A stretch of 64,000 bases of DNA from Siderastrea siderea. Taxonomy: Eukaryota > Cnidaria > Anthozoa > Scleractinia > Rhizangiidae. Below the pieces are notes generated by a model. The model worked only from the letters and a program-made list of their open reading frames with translations, was not told the DNA's origin and did not search any database. Of the stretch, positions 55,868-63,527 are shown in pieces. The position numbers and the translations under genes are program-made. The stretch spans positions 20,798,183 to 20,862,182 of the forward strand of contig OZ034972.1 of the NCBI GenBank assembly GCA_964030785.1, given 5' to 3'. The stretch's first letter is position 1, and every line of letters starts with the position of its first letter.

Positions 55868-56638
55868 TTTTTTTTTGGGAGCTTTTTTTTTAGTCCCCAT
55901 ACCGATTGTACCGTTCGGCCAATTTCCATAAAAAGGTGGAATTCTATACATTGGCATTAACAAACCACCATCCTGATTATCATTGGTTAGTTGTGATATA
56001 GATCTGGGTGGTCTTGGTTGACCCATCTGAGGGGCACCTTTACCAGTCATCTTCTTTATTGCCTCAATAGCTAAAGGGACTCCAATTGATGCAAGAAGAG
56101 TGCCCAAGAACCCTCCTGTCTGTACTTTTGTTGGTTTTATATGAACACCAGAACCTGTTTGTAGAGCATTTAATATATCCTTCTTTTGTTGGGTTGTCAA
56201 AAGATGCTTATATGTTATCAACTTATCGATTTTATTTTGTGGTATTAGGAACCCACCGGTTTGTAAACCTTTTCCAGATATCTTCTTAACAATCTGAGAT
56301 GCTCCTTCAGATGCTAAACCTGCCAAAGCTGACAATCCAATAGTCTTGGCAATCGTTGGAGCGAAAGTTCTTCCAAGCGACAGAACTGTAGAGAGGAGTG
56401 ATCCACCAACTTGCTTTCGAATGTTTGTTTTTGCTAGTTTGATGTCCATTCCCTTTTTCAATTTTCTATTTTTATCCAATCGCTTAACTATATTCTGAGG
56501 TACGTATAGAGTGTCATTCCCAGATAATGAATCCTTTGTCAGTCTCAAAACGATAGTTTCTCTTTTATGATACGCGTTACTAAGATTCTTTTTCTGGTTT
56601 GGTGATAAACTAACTTTGATTTCGTATAGTTGTGTCAT
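55799..56638 (-). CDS. pX/minor virion protein-like
   Basis: The 279-residue protein has Gly-rich hydrophobic patches GGFLGTLLASIGVPLAIEAI and LLSTVLSLGRTFAPTIAK typical of membrane-active minor capsid/core (pX, pVI-like) proteins of Polintons and adintoviruses. GLQTGGF and VQTGGFLG could be protease sites (xxGG), as in adenovirus precursors. The N-terminus (MTQLYEIKVSLSPNQKKNL) is a separate folded part. The C-terminus ends SPFKNVPLLNILL, the usual end of this family. It overlaps the protease frame. Confidence 0.75.
   Translation of the reverse strand: MTQLYEIKVSLSPNQKKNLSNAYHKRETIVLRLTKDSLSGNDTLYVPQNIVKRLDKNRKLKKGMDIKLAKTNIRKQVGGSLLSTVLSLGRTFAPTIAKTIGLSALAGLASEGASQIVKKISGKGLQTGGFLIPQNKIDKLITYKHLLTTQQKKDILNALQTGSGVHIKPTKVQTGGFLGTLLASIGVPLAIEAIKKMTGKGAPQMGQPRPPRSISQLTNDNQDGGLLMPMYRIPPFYGNWPNGTIGMGTKKKAPKKKGEGLLLGKNSPFKNVPLLNILL
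55816..55891 (-). promoter_or_regulatory. Putative -1 frameshift or slippage site, pX-like ORF to protease
   Basis: Two A9 tracts on the minus strand (55891-55883 and 55876-55868) are read AAA AAA AAA in the zero frame. The protease frame opens between them. GGAGAGGG right after the second tract can pair with CCCTCTTC (55823-55816), one wobble. A CAAAAAC lies between the arms. Either ribosomal -1 shift or polymerase slippage is possible. Confidence 0.5.
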
Positions 56639-56647
56639 ATTATATAT

Positions 56648-56655
56648 GTTAGATA
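56648..56655 (-). promoter_or_regulatory. Virion-class promoter-like motif, pX-like gene
   Basis: TATCTAAC on the minus strand, 9 nt before the ATG. Confidence 0.45.
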
Positions 56656-56712
56656 AATTCTGTTTTAAAAAACATATTCATTTAAATTTTCATCGATGTA
56701 AAACTTATTTAT

Positions 56713-58002
56713 TTAAACTATCATCAATTCGTTTCCAACTGTCTTAACAACAACCTCACTCTCGTAAAATACGATACTATGGGCTCGGACGTTAGCAGCT
56801 GGGGCAACATTCAAACGATAATGGGGAATCAACTGTTTAGGATCTCTCGTCACTACCTCTTTTTGATATGTCAAATCGAAATATATTAATCCGTACAAAC
56901 TACTAAAATTAGATACATTAAGTTGTGTCCCAGAATTGTAATCGTTTTTACGAAATGCATAACTCATGAGATCATTGAATATCCTGATTTTAGAATCTGC
57001 ATCGTATTCTAGTTCGGGATAGAACGTGTTGTTTCCATATTCTAAACGACAACTCGAGAGAGAGCTATTAGCGTCAGCAGCATTCAACTTGAAAGTGTCA
57101 AACAAATACGGACTCCTCTCTGCTTCATCATCATTCGGTGCATCTGTCCGCTGGAGATATATAAAAACATGTTTAACGTCGTCGATAGCTGGACTGATTT
57201 GAAACATATTCTGAATAGCTCTGGTATTTGCTGACTGATTGTAGAGATCTCGCATATATGTCCAGGTTGTTGGCTTGAGAAACTCTGAAACGAAATTACT
57301 ATACATGCTGTCTTTTGGAATTAATCTTGGGAGCCAAAGATACAATCTCTTTACTACAACACGACCAGCGTCTGTGCCGTTTGCCATGTGAATCATTTCA
57401 CTGTCTTCGTTAAGTGTAAGTTCAAATGCGAGCTGCATTGGGGGCAACATTTTTTTTTCTAATTTTTGGAAAAAACTGTATCGGTTCAACGGTATCATCT
57501 CGTTATTCGATTTAGCTCCTCCGCCGCCGTTATTCTGATTAGCCTGGGTTAAAATGCGACGGGCTTCGAAACCTGTGTTTGTATCTGCTGTAGTTCTGTC
57601 AGTATCAAGATACCAGAACGAATTCTTTCCAACGGATCTACTAAAATCATCACTATATTCGAGTAAATTTTTAACATTCGTAATTCTATGTAAATTATCA
57701 CTCTCGTATACTATTTTACCAGACGATTTAATAACCATATGTTTGATCAAACTAGAAGATCCGTTTATCATGGTGATGCGATCTGCTTGAGCATATCCAG
57801 TACCATCTGCCCTTTTTTGAAGCTCTTTAGTTACTTCGAAATACCCATTAAAAAAATCGAACATAGTCGACCTATCGTTGATTGTGAATCTGTAACCCGT
57901 CTTTTTCTGTGATTGATTGTTAGCAGGTTGCTCAATGACATTGTCCAAATGGAAATGAACGTATTCATATCTTTGTAAATTATCACTTGTTCTGAAACTC
58001 AT
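56713..58002 (-). CDS. mcp: Double-jelly-roll major capsid protein (hexon-like)
   Basis: I place the start at the ATG at 58002 (MSFRTSDNLQRY), which has the promoter-like motif 12 nt upstream. An in-frame ATG at 58047 would add 15 residues across that motif. The ~429-residue protein has the order and length of Polinton MCPs: a TINDRSTMFDFFNGYFEV strand region, a Gly-rich loop (NNGGGGAKSNNEMIPLNRYS), KMLPPMQLAFELTL, and a second-roll region ending LNVAPAANVRAHSIVFYESE. It would form pseudo-hexameric trimers of an icosahedral capsid. Confidence 0.88.
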   Translation of the reverse strand: MSFRTSDNLQRYEYVHFHLDNVIEQPANNQSQKKTGYRFTINDRSTMFDFFNGYFEVTKELQKRADGTGYAQADRITMINGSSSLIKHMVIKSSGKIVYESDNLHRITNVKNLLEYSDDFSRSVGKNSFWYLDTDRTTADTNTGFEARRILTQANQNNGGGGAKSNNEMIPLNRYSFFQKLEKKMLPPMQLAFELTLNEDSEMIHMANGTDAGRVVVKRLYLWLPRLIPKDSMYSNFVSEFLKPTTWTYMRDLYNQSANTRAIQNMFQISPAIDDVKHVFIYLQRTDAPNDDEAERSPYLFDTFKLNAADANSSLSSCRLEYGNNTFYPELEYDADSKIRIFNDLMSYAFRKNDYNSGTQLNVSNFSSLYGLIYFDLTYQKEVVTRDPKQLIPHYRLNVAPAANVRAHSIVFYESEVVVKTVGNELMIV

Positions 58003-58014
58003 TATATATTGATA

Positions 58015-58023
58015 GTTTAGATA
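58015..58023 (-). promoter_or_regulatory. Virion-class promoter-like motif, MCP
   Basis: TATCTAAAC on the minus strand, 12 nt before the ATG at 58002. Confidence 0.5.
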
Positions 58024-58101
58024 AAATTCACTTTTTATATAAACCATTTCCCACTTGCTAGTCTATTTATAATTGGATAAAATTCACTTTTTAATAACAT
58101 T

Positions 58102-58473
58102 TTATCGTCTTAATCCAGTACCAGATATAAGTCTATTCAGAATTGTGTTGTAATCTTCTTCTTGTTTTGGTTTAGTAGGTTTGGTTGGTTTCATGGTTTT
58201 ATTCATTGATTGTTTAGTTGAACCGTGTAATTTTCTCATAATAAGCTCTCCGCTTTTTTCAGCTGCTTTTTTTCCCAGTTTGTCTCCAGCATGTGAAATA
58301 CCAGATTCAAGCGCTTTTTTGGCAAAAGGTTTTAAAACCATTTCTGGAACTTTACTTAACACCCTTCCAACAGGTTTGAAAATGTTGTCAACAATGATCC
58401 CAGATCCTTTATGTTCATAAACAAATCGTCCAAGTTTTGGATGATAAATACGCTTGTATTCATACGACGACAT
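58102..58473 (-). CDS. Small basic virion-associated protein (123 aa)
   Basis: Family not recognised by sequence. It has a KGSGIIVDNIFKPV region, amphipathic helices (FAKKALESGISHAGDKLG), a TKPTKPK low-complexity stretch and a basic C-terminus (GTGLRR). Position between penton-like and MCP genes and a TCTAAC promoter-like motif suggest a minor capsid or core protein. It is too small for an enzyme. Confidence 0.7.
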   Translation of the reverse strand: MSSYEYKRIYHPKLGRFVYEHKGSGIIVDNIFKPVGRVLSKVPEMVLKPFAKKALESGISHAGDKLGKKAAEKSGELIMRKLHGSTKQSMNKTMKPTKPTKPKQEEDYNTILNRLISGTGLRR

Positions 58474-58485
58474 ATATAACTATTA

Positions 58486-58493
58486 GTTAGATT
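58486..58493 (-). promoter_or_regulatory. Virion-class promoter-like motif
   Basis: AATCTAAC on the minus strand, 12 nt before the 123-aa ORF's ATG. It overlaps the stop of the penton-like gene. Confidence 0.45.
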
Positions 58494-59253
58494 AATCTCT
58501 CTTCTCTCTTAAAATCAAACTGAATGAAGTGTCACTATGATTAAGATCTATAATTCTTCGTTTACCGTCGGTGATATAAATCCGAATTTTATTAATCGTA
58601 TTTTTATTGACAGGATTGAACTGTACTCGTCTTGGCTCTTGTGTGAAACTATAACTCGGGGTGAGAGTTGAGGTACTGAAACTATATATAATATCCGTTT
58701 CATCACCATCAACTAGACTTTCGGATATGAGGTCACAATGAACGTTCAAGATTTCCCTGTCTTGAGAGAGATTAGGAATGTAATCACCAACATTTTCAGA
58801 AGAAGTTAGAATCTTTTTATTGAAACCGATGAGATTATTGAAATCTGACTGAGTCAGATCTAATCTATAATTTGTGGCTAATGTGATTATTGTGCGAAAT
58901 ATTGTATCGTCGAATTCGAGACTGATCGGATATGACGGATTGTTAGCTGTTCCTGTTTTAGTTTCATCCTTTAAAAAATTATTGAAATCGACATAGTTCC
59001 ATACACCAGGACTTAATATCAACTCTGTCCAATTAGTACCACTATCAGATGAATATCTGATTTTCTGATTATTGAGTTCTTTTGTCACATTAAACCAAGT
59101 AAATGACATTGAAATGATTCGGTCTAGTCCGATTTCATATTGTCGATTTGGATTGAGAATTATCGGATTGATGTATTTGATTATGAAATCACTCGGTTTA
59201 TTACCATTCTTGTCTCTGACTGTATGGGATGATAAGATAAGTTGTCTATCCAT
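58492..59253 (-). CDS. Penton-like minor capsid protein
   Basis: The 253-residue, beta-rich protein opens MDRQLILSSHTV and has SDFIIKYINPIILNP, YEIGLDRIISMSFTWFN, GVWNYVDFNNFL and INKIRIYITDGKRR. This fits the single-jelly-roll vertex proteins of Polintons and virophages in size, strand pattern and place beside the MCP. The homology call rests on pattern, not on a conserved catalytic motif. Confidence 0.75.
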   Translation of the reverse strand: MDRQLILSSHTVRDKNGNKPSDFIIKYINPIILNPNRQYEIGLDRIISMSFTWFNVTKELNNQKIRYSSDSGTNWTELILSPGVWNYVDFNNFLKDETKTGTANNPSYPISLEFDDTIFRTIITLATNYRLDLTQSDFNNLIGFNKKILTSSENVGDYIPNLSQDREILNVHCDLISESLVDGDETDIIYSFSTSTLTPSYSFTQEPRRVQFNPVNKNTINKIRIYITDGKRRIIDLNHSDTSFSLILREKRD

Positions 59254-59263
59254 TATATGATTA

Positions 59264-59272
59264 GTTTATATA
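59264..59272 (-). promoter_or_regulatory. Virion-class promoter-like motif (variant)
   Basis: TATATAAAC on the minus strand, 10 nt before the penton-like ATG. Confidence 0.4.
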
Positions 59273-60261
59273 AAATAGTTTTTGTATATTTTGTTATATT
59301 GCGGCCTATTGAGTATTGAATTTCTCAACAAGATGTCGAGAAGAGCGACGCCTGTATTCCGTAGTTCGATGCTATTATTTCCGGCAATCATCGATCCGAT
59401 AGTCAGTTCAAGTTTTTTAATCATTTCTGTCGGATTGTTGAAAAACATTACCTGTCCACCTCTTTTTGTTTTTTTCTTCAAACCAGATCCTTTAATAGAT
59501 TTGAGTTTTTGGAGTTTTTGTTGATGGTAATTCATATAATCAGTCAGAACCTTTCTTGTATCTTGAATAATTTTTCTTTGATATTGAGCCTCAGCTTCAG
59601 TGATTGAGCCACTATTTAATTTTTTAGTAATATTCATCGAATATCCAGAAAGTTGTTGTCGTTTCTCTTTAGCATTTTTCAAGATTTTTTTCAGATAAGA
59701 TTTCCTCTTTTGGTCATTCATATCTTCTTGTTGAAGTCGTAATTCAATCTCATCATAGTTAGGAATTTGAATTTCATCCAAAACTTGGTTAATTCTATCC
59801 TCTTCAAGAATTTCATAATCTGGTACTTCTTCTTCGTACTCAGGTGGAAGATCTTCAGGTTCATACATGTATTCTGGATCTATATACATTTGTTTTTTAC
59901 CTGATGCTAAATCCTCAAGGACATCTTCATAAGATGGAGGTTTTGGAACCAATTGTTTCTCGTTTTCAGGTAAAACAGGTTGATCAAATAGATCTTCCAA
60001 TCCATAATCAGGCACTTCATCATCAATAGCTATTCCATAATCTGGAACAGGTCGCTTTTTCTTTGGTAATCTTCTCAATGGCATTTTTGGAGCTGTGAGT
60101 CCCTTTAATCCTGATGTTATAGGTTTGAAAAGTTTCTCTGCCTCAACTTCACCCATTTGATCAGATATCGTTTTTTGTTTTATTGTCTCTCTCACTGTGT
60201 TAATCTTTTTGCCAAGCTCGGATCGTTTCTCAGCCATTTCTTTCCATTTGAGTAAACTCAT
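59266..60261 (-). CDS. Acidic virion protein with two PPxY motifs
   Basis: The 331-residue protein has a basic N-terminus (MPLRRLPKKKRPVPDYG), an acidic Tyr/Pro-rich centre and a coiled-coil-like part (QQEDMNDQKRKSYLKKIL). It contains KPPSYEDV and DLPPEYEEE, both PPxY motifs of the type that recruit Nedd4-family WW domains and ESCRT in budding viruses, plus four xPDYx repeats. The C-terminus (GGQVMFFNNPTEMIKKLE) is conserved-looking. The family is not firmly recognised. It is the first gene of the minus-strand block. Confidence 0.75.
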   Translation of the reverse strand: MSLLKWKEMAEKRSELGKKINTVRETIKQKTISDQMGEVEAEKLFKPITSGLKGLTAPKMPLRRLPKKKRPVPDYGIAIDDEVPDYGLEDLFDQPVLPENEKQLVPKPPSYEDVLEDLASGKKQMYIDPEYMYEPEDLPPEYEEEVPDYEILEEDRINQVLDEIQIPNYDEIELRLQQEDMNDQKRKSYLKKILKNAKEKRQQLSGYSMNITKKLNSGSITEAEAQYQRKIIQDTRKVLTDYMNYHQQKLQKLKSIKGSGLKKKTKRGGQVMFFNNPTEMIKKLELTIGSMIAGNNSIELRNTGVALLDILLRNSILNRPQYNKIYKNYFI

Positions 60262-60386
60262 TATATCATTTGTTTACATAAAATTTCGTATTTTGTTCGG
60301 AAAAATTAGGGTTATCATATATAAAAACGCTCGCATAGCGTGTCGCATAGCGTGTCGCAATACGATAAAATTGTATAACATAATAT
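60262..60386. promoter_or_regulatory. Divergent promoter region
   Basis: This 125-bp gap separates the minus-strand gene block from the ATPase. On the minus side TATGTAAAC (60272-60280) is the virion-class motif. On the plus side a TATATAAAA box lies near 60320 and GTATAACATAATAT precedes the ATG. Between them, CGCATAGCGTGT is directly repeated (CGCATAGCGTGTCGCATAGC). Confidence 0.55.
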
Positions 60387-61040
60387 ATGAAGATACAAAA
60401 TTACGACATTCAAGATGATGAAAACAACGATTTTGTTCAATTAAAGAGTTTCATGCCAAACCGATGTTTCAGGATGCTTATTTGTGCTCCCTCTGGTGGT
60501 GGCAAGACTAACCTTTTGCTTGATATGATATATAGGCTTCTCTATTTTGACAAGATATATCTTTACGCTCGCAATCTCCAACAAAGCAAATATAAGCATC
60601 TGTTAAAATCTCTTGAACCAATATCAAAAGAGGTCGGTTATGACGTGATAGAAGCAAGTAACGATGAAATCATCCCTCTGACAGATTTGTCTGATGAAAA
60701 CCAAAAATTAATCATATTTGATGACTATTTGAATACAGGTAAGAAAAATGACGAACGGATACGAGACTACTTTACCAATTCTAGAAATAAAAATTGTTGT
60801 TGTATATATTTGAGTCAAAGCTATTACGGAACCGATAAAACAATAAGACTGAATAGTACACATTTTTGTGTTTTTGATTTTCCTTCTATAAACGAGCAAT
60901 CGAGGATTTGCCGAGAACTGAACATAAATAAATCAGATTATCAGAAAGCTACTAAGGATCCATATAGTTTTTTGTATGTTGATAAGGTCAAAAAAAAGGT
61001 AGCCCGAAATTTCTTAATCATGATGATTCTCAAGGACTAA
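60387..61040 (+). CDS. FtsK/HerA-type genome packaging ATPase
   Basis: 217 residues, the usual size for Polinton and adintovirus packaging ATPases. Walker A is APSGGGKTNLLLDM (residues ~31-44) and Walker B is KLIIFDDYLN (~108-117). RNKNCCCIYLSQSYYGTDKT matches the sensor region. It pumps DNA into the preformed capsid. The last codons (KKKVARNF...) run over an A8 tract where the fibre frame starts in -1. It is the first plus-strand gene. Confidence 0.9.
   Translation: MKIQNYDIQDDENNDFVQLKSFMPNRCFRMLICAPSGGGKTNLLLDMIYRLLYFDKIYLYARNLQQSKYKHLLKSLEPISKEVGYDVIEASNDEIIPLTDLSDENQKLIIFDDYLNTGKKNDERIRDYFTNSRNKNCCCIYLSQSYYGTDKTIRLNSTHFCVFDFPSINEQSRICRELNINKSDYQKATKDPYSFLYVDKVKKKVARNFLIMMILKD
60990..60998 (+). 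promoter_or_regulatory. Slippery tract (A8G) at ATPase-fibre overlap
   Basis: Zero-frame codons AAA AAA AAG contain the canonical heptamer A AAA AAG (60992-60998). The -1 frame is open from here through the fibre ORF with no stop and no ATG until 61106. No strong downstream stem was seen. Confidence 0.4.
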
Positions 61041-61105
61041 GTAAAATAGGTTTAAGAGGTTTACCTGGTATTGGATTTAAATTAGATGCTAATAATGATT
61101 ATGAT

Positions 61106-62758
61106 ATGCAAAACAAAAAACTGGTTAATGTAAAACAGGGAACTAATAATAATGACGTGGTTACAAAATCTTATCTTGATTCAGAGATAGCCAATATTCC
61201 AAGTGTGGATACATCTCAATTCATGCTAAAAGCAGGTGATACGATGACAGGGTCACTCATTGTCCCAAAAGACAATTATCCAGTTCATGGTAATCTCAAC
61301 AAGGTTATCAGTTATGAATCGCAAAGAGAGATATTCTTGTCAAAGAAGGAAGGAGGTCGAATGGAGCAACATATTGACATGAACAATAATTTCATCACAA
61401 ATGTGAAAGATCCAGTTAATTCAGACCATTGTGTTAATAAAAAGTATGTCGAAAATCAGCTTGAAAAAAAACTGGATAAAGGATCTGATATTGATATGAA
61501 AAATAATTCAATTATCAATCTTGATCTTCCATCAAACCAAAGAGACGCCGCATGTGTCGAGTTTGTTAACAACAGAATTGATGACATGACACAAAAAAAG
61601 TTTCTCAAAGTTGATGGCACTAACAATATGACTGGAAACTTGAATTTAAATAACAATAAAATTATTAACTTACAAACCGACTACAGAGATTCAAAATCCG
61701 CAGTTAATGTTGATTTTGTGCAAGAGGAAATAAAAGATTTGAGAAATCTTGTCACTCAAAAAATTCGTGAATCTCAGATCAATAACTCAGGACAAAAACG
61801 AGACGCCTTCAGATACTTGATGGAAGACACTGATGAATCTTCGAGTGAAAACAATATCGAGGTTTTGGGTATTGTCGATTTTCCCAATTCTCCACATCAA
61901 ATTAATAAAAAAGCTTACCAACTTAAACTCTTGTTTGAAAAAAGCTCACCCTTCCAGTACCGCTCACGTCTTGGTTTTAACTTATATAAACTTCCAGTGG
62001 GGTATTACACAATGGTCGTTGAATGGTTCCCGCCGGAAATGAATGAGATAAGTGTAACAGCTCAAGGAACAACGATTTCAATTTCTGATGAAACAACCAA
62101 AACATTCGAGAAGTACACCAAAACAGTTATCCATTTTCACAGATGGGGTAGCTCACCCCCACAATTTATATATCTCGATCTGCACGGTACAGTCAGTAAG
62201 CAATCGTTATTAACAATTGGGCATTTAATTGTCTATGGTGTTAAAGAAACAATTTCAAATGTTGACCCAAGTGTCTATGACACCGCTTTTGTTATTGAAA
62301 ATGGCAAGATGGTAATGGAAACGGATTTGTCTTTAAACGGGCACCAACTACGCTCTTCCATTCACCACATAAACGGTTTTTTAAATTCGACAAAAGGGAA
62401 CAAAAATTTTGTTTTAAATGGCGCCGAAATAATGTCATTGCCGGGTGAAGCAATTTTGAAAAATATTGATATATATTGTACGCGTCCAATCACTTCTTCT
62501 TCTTCTCATGTCACTGTACATAGACACAAAAAAATATCTTTGAAACTCAAAACATCTTTACGGAATTTTTTTACTGGAACTCTAAGCTCTTCAAGAAATT
62601 TTACCTCAAAAAAAAGTGGGTGGTATCAGACAATAAACCTAAATTCTTTCCAAATGCCTTCGTCTGGGATTTTGGCTTTTGAACTAAATATGAATGATGA
62701 TATTTGGAAAAGTTACAACGCAATTATACTTCGTATCGAGTATCAAACAAGTGCGTGA
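61106..62758 (+). CDS. Fibre-like attachment protein with tail-fibre-type repeats
   Basis: The 550-residue ORF (from ATG 61106) is rich in repeats like DMNNNFITNVKDPVNSDHC, DMKNNSIINLDLPSNQRDA and LNNNKIINLQT, each followed by an alternating YVENQL-type helix. TMTGSL and NMTGNL recur. These are hallmarks of phage-type fibre shafts. A beta-rich C-terminal part (from ~residue 240) would form the head. The same frame is open upstream of 61106 with coding-like sequence (GLRGLPGIGFKLDANNDYD), so the annotated ATG is probably internal and the real start is unclear. Likely a receptor-binding fibre. Confidence 0.8.
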   Translation: MQNKKLVNVKQGTNNNDVVTKSYLDSEIANIPSVDTSQFMLKAGDTMTGSLIVPKDNYPVHGNLNKVISYESQREIFLSKKEGGRMEQHIDMNNNFITNVKDPVNSDHCVNKKYVENQLEKKLDKGSDIDMKNNSIINLDLPSNQRDAACVEFVNNRIDDMTQKKFLKVDGTNNMTGNLNLNNNKIINLQTDYRDSKSAVNVDFVQEEIKDLRNLVTQKIRESQINNSGQKRDAFRYLMEDTDESSSENNIEVLGIVDFPNSPHQINKKAYQLKLLFEKSSPFQYRSRLGFNLYKLPVGYYTMVVEWFPPEMNEISVTAQGTTISISDETTKTFEKYTKTVIHFHRWGSSPPQFIYLDLHGTVSKQSLLTIGHLIVYGVKETISNVDPSVYDTAFVIENGKMVMETDLSLNGHQLRSSIHHINGFLNSTKGNKNFVLNGAEIMSLPGEAILKNIDIYCTRPITSSSSHVTVHRHKKISLKLKTSLRNFFTGTLSSSRNFTSKKSGWYQTINLNSFQMPSSGILAFELNMNDDIWKSYNAIILRIEYQTSA

Positions 62759-62910
62759 TAACTTTCCACAAAAATTTTCATTTATAATATAGCACAATGC
62801 GGGATATCCATCTGATTGGAGCATGGAATGCTTTTTAGAATATATTATTATCCCAAAAGAAATAATGAGGATTCTGAAGAAGATAATGAATAATCTAACT
62901 TTATAATATA
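62759..62910 (+). other. Spacer with two overlapping mini-ORFs
   Basis: A TATAATATA motif near 62783 precedes an ATG with only ~18 codons. A second ATG at 62823 gives about 28 codons in another frame. Neither is convincing. Confidence 0.3.
62892..62899 (+). promoter_or_regulatory. Virion-class promoter-like motif
   Basis: AATCTAAC, 11 nt before the ATG at 62911, followed by TATAATATA. Confidence 0.45.
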
Positions 62911-63033
62911 ATGAGAACAGCTATTTTAATCAACGAAATTATTGAGAATATAGAAAAAATAGTTCGAAACATCAGAAAATTATACATCAGTATTAAGAAA
63001 TCGTTCAAAAAAGAAAAAAATGTAACCATATAA
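62911..63033 (+). CDS. Small ORF, 40 aa, amphipathic and basic
   Basis: The ORF starts MRTAILINEIIENIEKIVRN and ends KEKNVTI; it is rich in Ile and Lys and probably helical. Its ATG is preceded by the same AATCTAAC...TATAATATA arrangement as the virion genes, which is the main reason to call it. No family recognised. Confidence 0.5.
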   Translation: MRTAILINEIIENIEKIVRNIRKLYISIKKSFKKEKNVTI

Positions 63034-63038
63034 TATAT

Positions 63039-63527
63039 ATGGATAGACGTGAAAGCATATTCAATTGGAACCATGTTTCAGAAAGTTTAACGGAAGATCA
63101 AATATCTGAGTTGAAAGCATTGTACAAATTCTATCATAAAAAATATTGGCTTGCAAAAATGACATTTAAATATTACAAAAAGGCAGAACTTGCATGTAAT
63201 ATTGGATCTGTTTTTTTGATAGTAACTGGGACTGTAGTTGGTGGTGTAACACTAAACCCTATTCCTCTTGGAGTGATATCCGGTTCTGGGCTCTTGCTTA
63301 AATCATATTCAGAGGTTAAAAATTATAAAAGGAAGATTGAGATGTTAAAATTCGCATACACTTCGTACGAAAAAGTTTTAACACATTTGCGATCTTTTAT
63401 GAGAGGACTGGAATATAATGACAAAGAATTTATTGATTTTGTCAAAATTCTAGATGATATAATAGTAGATATGTGTCCGTTAACTGACAAATTTGAAAAG
63501 AAATATAATAAGGTATTCATCCAATAA
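63039..63527 (+). CDS. Two-TM membrane protein of unknown role (162 aa)
   Basis: A helical N-terminal part (LYKFYHKKYWLAKMTFKYYK) leads to two hydrophobic segments around residues 53-87 (GSVFLIVTGTVVGGVTL and IPLGVISGSGLLL), then a coiled-coil-like tail (VKNYKRKIEMLKFAYTSYEK). The layout recalls SLATT-type two-TM proteins, but I cannot assign it. The ATG is preceded by TATAATATAT. It converges with the next gene and overlaps it by 11 nt. Confidence 0.7.
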   Translation: MDRRESIFNWNHVSESLTEDQISELKALYKFYHKKYWLAKMTFKYYKKAELACNIGSVFLIVTGTVVGGVTLNPIPLGVISGSGLLLKSYSEVKNYKRKIEMLKFAYTSYEKVLTHLRSFMRGLEYNDKEFIDFVKILDDIIVDMCPLTDKFEKKYNKVFIQ

